This document shows, piece after piece, positions 1 to 6,060 of a stretch of DNA of 6,484 bases; the stretch's first letter is position 1, and every line of letters begins with the position of its first letter. The stretch comes from an uncultured Flavobacteriales bacterium. Its GTDB lineage: Bacteria; Bacteroidota; Bacteroidia; Flavobacteriales; Crocinitomicaceae. The notes below the pieces were generated by a model, which was given only the letters and a program-made list of their open reading frames with translations, did no database searches and had not been told where the DNA came from. A program made the translations under genes and the position numbers. Where the stretch lies: NCBI GenBank assembly GCA_946479125.1, contig CAMLET010000196.1, positions 1 to 6,484 on the forward strand. The letters are read 5' to 3'.

Positions 1-154
1 GATTACTTCCCCCCACCGTTTCAAAATTCAGGATTGCCATTCGCTCCCCAAGGCTAATCTACAAACTCCCCCTGCCTTTGATTTTGGCGGGATTGGTTTC
101 TTTTCAGGTCGTGTGTATCTGAACCATATCCGTAAACAAACAAATACCAATATC
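1..154. other. Unassigned C-rich edge segment
   Basis: This stretch is clearly richer in C on the plus strand than what follows, with C-tracts at about 9-14, 46-49 and 67-72. One plus frame is open from the left edge to a TGA at 120-122 (39 codons) and ends in a hydrophobic tail. On the minus strand an ATG at 38-40, with GGGGAG just upstream, starts a 13-codon frame that leaves the window. Neither is long enough to be called a gene. It could be the end or start of a neighbouring gene, or a conserved intergenic repeat. From about 123 to 154 it is the A-rich leader of the next gene. I found no convincing promoter or terminator here. Confidence 0.25.
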
Positions 155-370
155 ATGAAAACACAACTTGTTTATGCAGAAATTCTTGATTTAATTACTG
201 ACGAAATTCGCCAAGACCCACTAGTACAATTAATCTCGGATGGAGCAATATTCTTTGTTACTACAATTGAAAATTCTAAGCACTACGATTTGGATTTCTA
301 TCCTGTGAGTGTGGAGGGAAAAGAAGCCTATGGTTTACGAATAGAGAACGGTAAGTTAATCAGCGACTAG
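155..370 (+). CDS. Small hypothetical protein, 71 residues
   Basis: I do not recognise this protein. The reading frame continues upstream to a GTG at 113, but the ATG at 155 is the better start: the upstream 14 codons look like untranslated leader, and the bases before the ATG are A-rich with no Shine-Dalgarno sequence, as is common in Bacteroidota. The product begins MKTQLVYAEILDLITDEI, has a helical, acidic N-terminal third, then short alternating hydrophobic/polar stretches that read as beta-strands (GAIFFVTTIE, YDLDFYPVSV, YGLRIENGKL). There is no signal peptide, membrane segment or cysteine, so it is probably a small soluble cytoplasmic protein. Its last 11 bp overlap the end of the convergent gene on the other strand. 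Amino-acid composition is protein-like, but function is unknown. Confidence 0.6.
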   Translation: MKTQLVYAEILDLITDEIRQDPLVQLISDGAIFFVTTIENSKHYDLDFYPVSVEGKEAYGLRIENGKLISD

Positions 371-617
371 TCCACCATTGTTCAATCAAATCGTTAGGAT
401 AGACATTAATCTTTTCCCCTTTGTGATCGAAACAATAGTATTCTATTTCCTGCTCTTCACAAATCACTGTTAATTCATATCCCCATTCCTCACGTTCTTC
501 GCGAGTTCCATGTTTGGTAATTGGATGAAAGAATAATGAGTTATGTCCTGACACATTTGGTCGTGCAAGTTTCTCATTTCTTACAACTTGGTCTTCTGTT
601 AATTCAATGCAATTCAT
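360..617 (-). CDS. Small hypothetical protein, 85 residues
   Basis: I do not recognise this protein. It reads on the minus strand from an ATG at 617 down to a TGA at 360-362. It is charged and acidic (runs such as TREEREEW and ICEEQEIEYY), with three cysteines and a C-terminal tail NDLIEQWWTSR. Nothing suggests secretion or membrane insertion. The pattern of a helical N-terminal part followed by probable beta-strands around residues 47-70 is compatible with a small soluble alpha/beta fold. The gene converges on the preceding plus-strand gene, with stop codons overlapping by 11 bp, and diverges from the gene at 714. The overlapping plus-strand frame at 521-733 has a less protein-like translation and is taken as its shadow. 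Function is unknown. Confidence 0.62.
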   Translation of the reverse strand: MNCIELTEDQVVRNEKLARPNVSGHNSLFFHPITKHGTREEREEWGYELTVICEEQEIEYYCFDHKGEKINVYPNDLIEQWWTSR

Positions 618-713
618 GGTTAATGGTTTTAATATGCGATACCAAATTAACGGTTTTGAGAGATTTGGTTACCAGTAAAGACGAGATTTGTATATTAGTT
701 ACAAAGAGATATT
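618..713. promoter_or_regulatory. Divergent intergenic region between two small genes
   Basis: This 96-bp AT-rich gap separates two genes read in opposite directions, so it should carry at least one promoter for each. No exact TTG-N19-TAnnTTTG match is present on either strand. Nearest elements are an octamer GAGATTTG seen twice on the plus strand (660-667 and 683-690, 23 bp apart), each one base off TAnnTTTG but without a well-placed TTG, and TTAATTTG on the minus strand (one mismatch). A purine run AAAGAGA at 703-709 lies 4 nt before the ATG at 714 and may aid initiation. The assignment rests mainly on gene orientation. Confidence 0.3.
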
Positions 714-1190
714 ATGTTACAGAGAACATATAAGAATGGGAATAAACCTATCAAAACTTACGAGGCAAATGTAGAGGATCGAAATGGAATATCACATGAT
801 TATCTAGTTGGAGTTTATGAAGAATGGCATTCAGATTCAAACGGTGCTGTCTACGACGGATATCAATTTAGAGCCTGTGATATAAACAGTACTCCAGGAG
901 AATTAATCATGTTATTCATCACCAACTTTCCAACTGGTTTTCAAAGCACGATGATAAGTTCCAATGGGACAAAATTAAGGGGAGTTGGACTTCCAGAATC
1001 ACTTATTTATATCGCATCAGATTATCTAAAAAGTGATATTGACTCTAGTTCAAATATGTCAGGGCAAAAGAGATACAGCATTGAAGAAAGACTTCCCGCA
1101 GGAGATAAAGTTTGGCAGAGATTGATGATAATGGCAAAACATAAGGTGATTTATGACCAAAGTACGGATCGATATACGTTTCAGTTTTAA
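714..1190 (+). CDS. Hypothetical protein, 158 residues
   Basis: I cannot assign a family. The ATG at 714 is preceded by the purine run AAAGAGA. The product has a polar N-terminal half (residues 1-60) rich in acidic and aromatic residues (GVYEEWHSDSNG, YDGYQFRACDIN), a hydrophobic central strand (GELIMLFITNFPTGF, 62-76), then a likely helix after a glycine-rich turn (LRGVGLPESLIYIASDYL, 88-105), and a C-terminal part KVWQRLMIMAKHKVIYDQ ending RYTFQF. The R-G-x-G-then-helix arrangement and the final 'VWxRL ... VxYD ... D.Y' pattern faintly recall GNAT acetyltransferases, but the match is too weak to name it. No signal peptide or membrane helix is seen; probably cytoplasmic. It is transcribed divergently from the gene at 360-617 and converges on the tRNA unit, with 76 bp to the terminator of that unit. 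No plus-strand terminator is evident after its TAA. Confidence 0.75.
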   Translation: MLQRTYKNGNKPIKTYEANVEDRNGISHDYLVGVYEEWHSDSNGAVYDGYQFRACDINSTPGELIMLFITNFPTGFQSTMISSNGTKLRGVGLPESLIYIASDYLKSDIDSSSNMSGQKRYSIEERLPAGDKVWQRLMIMAKHKVIYDQSTDRYTFQF

Positions 1191-1266
1191 GAATCAAACT
1201 GTACCAAATCCCGTCCCCACTCCGAAATCTACACCTCCATTACTTCACCACAAAACCAATGGAAAC

Positions 1267-1294
1267 AAAAAATCCCCAGATTTCTCTGAGGATT
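1267..1294 (-). terminator. Rho-independent terminator of tRNA-Gln
   Basis: Read on the minus strand, a 10-bp stem AATCCTCAGA / TCTGGGGATT (one T-G wobble) closes a GAAA tetraloop and runs directly into a T-tract (six T in total counting the last two stem bases, plus-strand A1267-1272). It begins only 6 nt after the last base of the tRNA. There is no T-run after the hairpin on the plus strand, so it acts in one direction. Confidence 0.88.
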
Positions 1295-1300
1295 CATGTG

Positions 1301-1373
1301 TTGGCCCACTAGGGCTCGAACCTAGACTCTTCGGTACCAAAAACCGACGTGTTGCCAGTTACACCATGGGCCA
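1301..1373 (-). tRNA. tRNA-Gln (anticodon TTG)
   Basis: A 73-nt cloverleaf reads on the minus strand. The acceptor stem is TGGCCCA/TGGGCCA, fully paired. The D arm is GTG/CAC with a loop containing GG. The anticodon stem is TCGGT/ACCGA, with loop TTTTGGT placing TTG at positions 34-36 (plus-strand CAA at 1338-1340). The variable loop has 5 nt, and the T arm is CTAGG/CCTAG with loop TTCGAGC. TTG decodes CAA and, by wobble, CAG. The U1-A72, G2-C71 and G3-C70 pairs agree with glutamine tRNAs. The discriminator base is A and CCA is not encoded (CAC follows), so a nucleotidyltransferase must add it. The gene has its own promoter and terminator and stands alone. The plus-strand reading frame across it is spurious. 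Confidence 0.97.
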
Positions 1374-1380
1374 ATAATCA

Positions 1381-1405
1381 ATATTCAAACCGACTTTTTG
1401 AATAT
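1381..1405. repeat. 9-bp inverted repeat in tRNA-Gln leader
   Basis: Perfect arms ATATTCAAA (1381-1389) and TTTGAATAT (1397-1405) flank a 7-nt loop. The hairpin would form in the precursor 5' leader, ending 7 nt before the mature tRNA. It may help RNase P processing or keep the leader from mispairing with the tRNA; this role is inferred. A second very small hairpin, GCC-GAAA-GGC on the minus strand, lies at 1415-1424. Confidence 0.6.
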
Positions 1406-1435
1406 GTTGTTTCCGCCTTTCGGCTTAGACAGGTG

Positions 1436-1465
1436 CAAATGTAATACATTATTTATTTTTCACAA
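1436..1465 (-). promoter_or_regulatory. Bacteroidota-type sigma-A promoter of tRNA-Gln
   Basis: On the minus strand TTG (plus 1463-1465) is followed by exactly 19 bases and then TACATTTG (plus 1436-1443). This is a full match to the Bacteroidota consensus TTG-N19-TAnnTTTG. Transcription should begin near position 1430, giving a leader of about 57 nt before the tRNA. Long T-tracts on the minus strand just upstream (plus-strand A-runs 1477-1485 and 1489-1495) could act like an UP element for strong expression; this last point is inferred. Confidence 0.85.
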
Positions 1466-1506
1466 GAGCAAAACGTAAAAAAAAATTCAAAAAAACGTTT
1501 GTGACG

Positions 1507-1534
1507 TTGAGAAATACTGATTTTCATTGTTTTG
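1507..1534 (+). promoter_or_regulatory. Weak candidate promoter for the GT117 operon
   Basis: The 1466-1608 spacer must hold the promoter of the plus-strand operon, because the upstream DNA belongs to a minus-strand tRNA unit. The best candidate is TTG at 1507-1509, 17 bases, then TTGTTTTG (1527-1534), which differs from TAnnTTTG at one required base and has a shorter spacer than usual. It would give a leader of roughly 65-70 nt. The A-runs at 1477-1485 and 1489-1495 lie upstream of it. Not secure. Confidence 0.2.
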
Positions 1535-1608
1535 CGTTTTTTAACCAATTCTGAGAAACTTCTTCCAATATATTGTTAATTTCGCAAGTCAATCTAGAAA
1601 ATAATAAG

Positions 1609-4600
1609 ATGCACTACAAAAAGCTGAATAACATTACAGGTTGGGCTGTATTTCTTATCGCAACCATTGTTTATTTCATGACCTTGGAGAGCACCGCAAG
1701 TTTATGGGACTGTGGTGAGTACATTACTGCGGCGTACAAATTAGAAGTTGGTCACCCTCCGGGCGCACCATTATTCATGTTACTTGGACGTTTGTTCTCA
1801 TTCTTTGCAGCTCCTGAAGAAGTGGCGGTTTGGATCAACAGACTTTCGGCTTTAAGTAGTTCCTTCACCATTCTTTTCATGTATTGGTCAATTACCATGC
1901 TTGGAAAGAAGATCATGCAAAGAGTTTCTCCAGATTGGTCGAGAGGTGATCAAATTGCTGTAATCAGCGCCGGTGTTATTGGTTCTCTTGTTTACACTTT
2001 CTCCGATTCATTCTGGTTCTCGGCTGTTGAGGGTGAGGTTTATGCAATGTCTTCATTGTTTACAGCTATCATTTTCTGGGCAATCCTTAAGTGGGACTCA
2101 GAAATGCAGGACATTTCCTTAATGTCTGACGACGAAAAGAAAAATGCTAGAAATCCACTTCGCTGGATCATTCTTTTGGTATTAATGCTTGGTCTTTCAA
2201 TTGGTGTCCATTTACTTGGATTACTTGTAATTCCCGCAGTTATTTATATTATTTACTTCCGTTTGGTCGATAAGATCAGAGTTGTTCCGTTCCTACTGAT
2301 CGGTATTTTGAGTTTATATGTTCTGAACCTTGTTCAAAACGTCATTATCCCGAATACTGTTGGGAATGCGGCACTTTCAGAAGTCACATTTGCTAATTCA
2401 CTTGGATTTGGTTTCAATGTAGGAACAATCGTATACTTTATACTTTTGATCAGTTCTTTGTTTATTCCATTCTATGTGAAAGACAAGTCTAAATTCAGCA
2501 CTATTCTACTTGGAATTTCATTGACATTGTTCTTAATTGGATCTATCAGCTGGACATACTTTATTCTAATTGCAATCAACAGTATTGCTTCAATTGTTAT
2601 CTATAGCTCTACGAAAAATGCGATGCTCAGTGCGTTAAGTGCTCAGTTCAGCGTTATTCTTGGACCAATCTTATACTACGGTTGTTTCAGCGAAAACAGT
2701 AAATTCAGAAAACCGGATTCGTTTGATGCAACAGCTTTTATTATCAAAGCAGCGCGTTTAATGAACGTGTTGATCGTAGCTATCATTATTGGTTATGGAA
2801 CATTTGCAGTTATCGTCATTCGTTCTAACTCAAATACACCATTGGATGAAAACGATCCTGAAAACCTTGTAACACTTCATGCTTACCTGAAACGTGAGCA
2901 ATATGGAACGTGGCCAATTTTGAGCGGACCTTACTGGAACTCTTTCAAACAAGGTGAAGAAATGGAAAACGGTCAACCAAGATTAAGAGACAACTCCACT
3001 TGGGACGATCTTTCTCCATTCTACCTGAAGCGTTTTGTTGTTCAAAAAGACAATCAGGACATTAAAGCATTTAAGCACGAAAACCTTGCAAATGAATACG
3101 CAAAGCAAAAAGGTGCTGCATATGAAGTGGTAGAGAAATACTTCTCTTCCAATGAAAAAATAAGGTATCACGGTGTTCCAAAGTACAGACAAACTACGTT
3201 CTTACCACGTATGTATTACGATGGAAACGGACAGGAAGACGCCAAAATAGGCGGATACAAAAAATGGTCAGGCTATGTTGATGAGCCTTCTGATGATCCT
3301 GACAAAATGGGAACGGATGGGTCACGTCTTCCAACATTTGGTGAAAACATGCAGTATTTTGGTTCATACCAAATCAACTGGATGTACTGGCGTTATTTCA
3401 TGTGGAACTTTGCTGGTAGACAAAATGATATCCAGGGTCATGGTGATGATCTGCGTGGAAATTACAAAACAGGTATCGCAATGCTGGATGAAAATGAACT
3501 TGGTTCACAACAGTATGAAACAGCATTCACCAAAAACAATCCGGCAAACAACAAGTTCTTCTTACTTCCTTTAGTACTGGGAGTTCTTGGATTGGTTTAC
3601 CACATTTATCGAGATGCAAAAGGTGCTTTCGTAGTATTCCTTTTATTCTTGCTAACAGGTATGGCCATTGTGGTTTACCTGAATCAAAAACCTTATGAAC
3701 CACGTGAGCGTGATTATGCATATGCAGCATCGTTCTACGCCTTTGCAATGTGGATTGGATTTGGAGTTTTGGCATTGTATGAAGCCTATAAAAACTTCAC
3801 GAAGAAAGAGTGGACAGGAATGGGTTACGTTGGTTTAGCTGTAACTGGTTTTGTTCTTATTTTGACAATTATGGGTGGTGGTTTGATCATGCAAACGTAC
3901 CTATTCATCGTGCTACTTGCCGTTGGATTTATAATTATCAGTTTGGTGATGCGGATGGCAAAAGTCAAGCCTACCATTGCCGCAATTGTCATTCTCTTAG
4001 TTACATCTTACGTTCCTTATTTAATGGGATCGCAAGGTTGGGATGATCACAACAGAGCTGACAAAACTTCTGCAAGAGATTTGGCAATGAACTACCTGAC
4101 TTCATGTAAACCAAACAGTATCCTTTTCACAGTTGGTGATAACGATACATTCCCACTTTGGTACTTGCAGGAAGTAGAAGGTAAATTCACTGACATTAGA
4201 GTTTGTAACACAAGCTTATTCGGAACTGACTGGTATACGGAACAAATGAAAATGAAAGCGTATGGTTCAGAAGCCTTACCTATCAAATTCCGTGAAGACC
4301 AAACCTTGATGTACGAAGGACAAACAGATCAAATCTTGTTTGCTTCTACTATGGATTGTATGGAAGGTGGAATGAACATTGAGAAGATCAATGAATTCAA
4401 TAAGATGAAAATCAAATTGAATAAAGACAAGTTCGTTCCTGAGTTTGCGCAATTGCAAGCAATGACAACAAAAGTATTGACATCGGCTACCATTCAAGAT
4501 CCAGCTACAAAAACAACAATTGATGCAAAAGTGAAATCACTTTCTGTAAGTGCTGACAGTGCTACTGAACAAACGTTGATGGATCTTTACGAAGCGTTGA

Positions 4601-6048
4601 ATTTAGTGGTTGACGGTTATCAAACAGGACAAATTCAAGTAAGTTCAGAATTGCTTTCTCCGATGTATGAAAAAGCGATGACTTGGGAGAAATCTTGGGC
4701 TTATCTTCCTATCGATATCGCTATGGATTTTGCAAGAAATGACGACAACATTCTTTCAAACGAAGGAAATGGAGTACGCGCAGTACCTTGTTTAGGATTC
4801 CGTATTCCGGTTGATAAAGAAAATGCTGTTAAATCAGGAATTATTACTGAAAAAGAGAAAAGTCAATGTGTTGAAGATGTTATTCTTGTTATGGATAGCA
4901 GAGCTGCAGGAAAATCTGACTTGATGATTCTTGATATGCTCGCAAACAACGATTGGAAACGTGCAATGTATTTCTCTTCTCCGGGAGGAACTGAAGTTGG
5001 AATGTCGTTGTACCACAGCGGATTCTTACGTCAGAATGGAATGGCTTGGGAGGTTTCACCAATCAAAACAAATCCAAGAGCTCCTTTCAATGTTGACGCG
5101 ATGTACGACAACTTGATGAACAAGTACGAGTACGGTTTGATGAACAAAAAAGGTGTTCTTACAGATTACTATGCTCGTCGTCAAACAGGAACAGTGCGTG
5201 GAATGTTCGCTCAACTTGCGGAGTACTACTTGCAGGAAGCTGAGATGAAAGAAATGGCGAAAACGAATTACGGTCCTGAGATCGTTCGTTTAAGAGCTAG
5301 CGGAAATGCACGAGTTGCAGATTCACTTGCTAAGACTTTGGTTGGAGCTGATGCTTACATTAAAGATTGTAAGAAACGTGCAATTGCTTTGGTTGAGAAA
5401 TCGATCAACGTAATGCCTATTGATCTGGTACTTGATTACGGTGAAGACCCAATGGCACGTGGATCGCTGCAAATTGACGGCGCTGAAGTGAAAGTTTACC
5501 AGGATGGTACAATTCATAACTACGTTTCTATCCTATTTAGAGCAGGAGCTGTTAAAGAGGCAGAAAAACTAGGAATGGCTGTTACTGATCAGTTGGAAAG
5601 CACAATGCAGTTCTTCTATAACTCTGAAGCGAGATTAGCTGCTAGTAACTACGATGTGGTTTCTGCAACTATGGCTGGTTTATTAGAAATGTATCAGGCT
5701 GCTAAAGATCCATTGATTGGAAATCCAAATGGCAAGCTTTACAAACGTTTGGACAAATTGGTAACACAGGCCTACGATGTTGAGTTCCCTAAGTTGTATA
5801 AAGAATTAGAGAACTATACCAACGAAGATATGTTTAGTTCAAGTGGATTCAGATCTCCGAAAGAAACATTGTCTATTCATATGGATGCTGTTGCTTATCA
5901 GTTCGAATACAAAGAATTACCACAGGAACAGCAAATGCCGAACATGCCAGCTGGGCAAATGCCAATAATGTCAGATTCAGATATGACTCCGGTTGCACCA
6001 ATGGATTCACAAGCCGCAGCTATGGCTGGTGGAAATGGTGGTGGCTAG
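1609..6048 (+). CDS. DUF2723 / GT117 family membrane glycosyltransferase-like protein
   Basis: This is a DUF2723 (PF11028) protein, the family of eukaryotic TMEM260, a protein O-mannosyltransferase placed in CAZy GT117. In Bacteroidota it is a candidate GT-C glycosyltransferase of the inner membrane; donor and acceptor are unknown. The frame opens at a TTG (1573), but ATG 1609 fits the usual family start, MxYKKLNNIxGW. The product has 1479 residues. Residues 11-405 hold about a dozen hydrophobic helices. The first outer loop carries WDCGE (33-37) and HPPGAP (49-54), shared with TMEM260 and the best candidate for the acidic active site. A polar loop (about 406-649) includes LKREQYG and NFAGRQNDIQG; six further helices follow (650-803) with PRERDYAYA (698-706). 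The C-terminal region (804-1479) contains WDDHNR and GDNDTFPLW (843-851), is otherwise largely helical, and ends in a Met/Pro/Gly-rich tail. Many relatives are nearer 1000-1150 residues, so this one is long. No Shine-Dalgarno is seen; the leader is A-rich. Confidence 0.93.
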   Translation: MHYKKLNNITGWAVFLIATIVYFMTLESTASLWDCGEYITAAYKLEVGHPPGAPLFMLLGRLFSFFAAPEEVAVWINRLSALSSSFTILFMYWSITMLGKKIMQRVSPDWSRGDQIAVISAGVIGSLVYTFSDSFWFSAVEGEVYAMSSLFTAIIFWAILKWDSEMQDISLMSDDEKKNARNPLRWIILLVLMLGLSIGVHLLGLLVIPAVIYIIYFRLVDKIRVVPFLLIGILSLYVLNLVQNVIIPNTVGNAALSEVTFANSLGFGFNVGTIVYFILLISSLFIPFYVKDKSKFSTILLGISLTLFLIGSISWTYFILIAINSIASIVIYSSTKNAMLSALSAQFSVILGPILYYGCFSENSKFRKPDSFDATAFIIKAARLMNVLIVAIIIGYGTFAVIVIRSNSNTPLDENDPENLVTLHAYLKREQYGTWPILSGPYWNSFKQGEEMENGQPRLRDNSTWDDLSPFYLKRFVVQKDNQDIKAFKHENLANEYAKQKGAAYEVVEKYFSSNEKIRYHGVPKYRQTTFLPRMYYDGNGQEDAKIGGYKKWSGYVDEPSDDPDKMGTDGSRLPTFGENMQYFGSYQINWMYWRYFMWNFAGRQNDIQGHGDDLRGNYKTGIAMLDENELGSQQYETAFTKNNPANNKFFLLPLVLGVLGLVYHIYRDAKGAFVVFLLFLLTGMAIVVYLNQKPYEPRERDYAYAASFYAFAMWIGFGVLALYEAYKNFTKKEWTGMGYVGLAVTGFVLILTIMGGGLIMQTYLFIVLLAVGFIIISLVMRMAKVKPTIAAIVILLVTSYVPYLMGSQGWDDHNRADKTSARDLAMNYLTSCKPNSILFTVGDNDTFPLWYLQEVEGKFTDIRVCNTSLFGTDWYTEQMKMKAYGSEALPIKFREDQTLMYEGQTDQILFASTMDCMEGGMNIEKINEFNKMKIKLNKDKFVPEFAQLQAMTTKVLTSATIQDPATKTTIDAKVKSLSVSADSATEQTLMDLYEALNLVVDGYQTGQIQVSSELLSPMYEKAMTWEKSWAYLPIDIAMDFARNDDNILSNEGNGVRAVPCLGFRIPVDKENAVKSGIITEKEKSQCVEDVILVMDSRAAGKSDLMILDMLANNDWKRAMYFSSPGGTEVGMSLYHSGFLRQNGMAWEVSPIKTNPRAPFNVDAMYDNLMNKYEYGLMNKKGVLTDYYARRQTGTVRGMFAQLAEYYLQEAEMKEMAKTNYGPEIVRLRASGNARVADSLAKTLVGADAYIKDCKKRAIALVEKSINVMPIDLVLDYGEDPMARGSLQIDGAEVKVYQDGTIHNYVSILFRAGAVKEAEKLGMAVTDQLESTMQFFYNSEARLAASNYDVVSATMAGLLEMYQAAKDPLIGNPNGKLYKRLDKLVTQAYDVEFPKLYKELENYTNEDMFSSSGFRSPKETLSIHMDAVAYQFEYKELPQEQQMPNMPAGQMPIMSDSDMTPVAPMDSQAAAMAGGNGGG

Positions 6049-6060
6049 AACACTTTAGAT

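Noticed and set aside
9..75. Possible G-quadruplex on the minus strand from the G-tracts near the left edge
   Set aside because: The loops between tracts are near 20 nt or longer, and only three strong tracts are close by, so a stable quadruplex is unlikely.
660..690. Octamer GAGATTTG repeated 23 bp apart as a possible regulator-binding site
   Set aside because: Only two short copies in an AT-rich gap, with no symmetry within them; it could easily be chance, so it is only mentioned under the intergenic region.
521..733. Plus-strand open frame of 70 codons
   Set aside because: It lies opposite the more protein-like minus-strand gene at 360-617 and overlaps the start of the gene at 714. Its composition (cysteine, leucine and valine rich without pattern) suggests a shadow.
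1153..1377. Plus-strand open frame of 74 codons ending just past the tRNA
   Set aside because: Its second half is the reverse complement of tRNA-Gln (the familiar false 'GPLGLEPR' type translation), and its first part overlaps the end of the gene at 714-1190.
1573..1608. TTG start giving 12 extra N-terminal residues for the GT117 protein
   Set aside because: The ATG at 1609 gives the usual family N-terminus directly before the first membrane helix. The added residues look like translated leader.
2983..5517. Several minus-strand and alternative-frame open frames of 60-99 codons inside the GT117 gene
   Set aside because: They lie wholly within a strongly supported family member and show no family features or plausible starts of their own.
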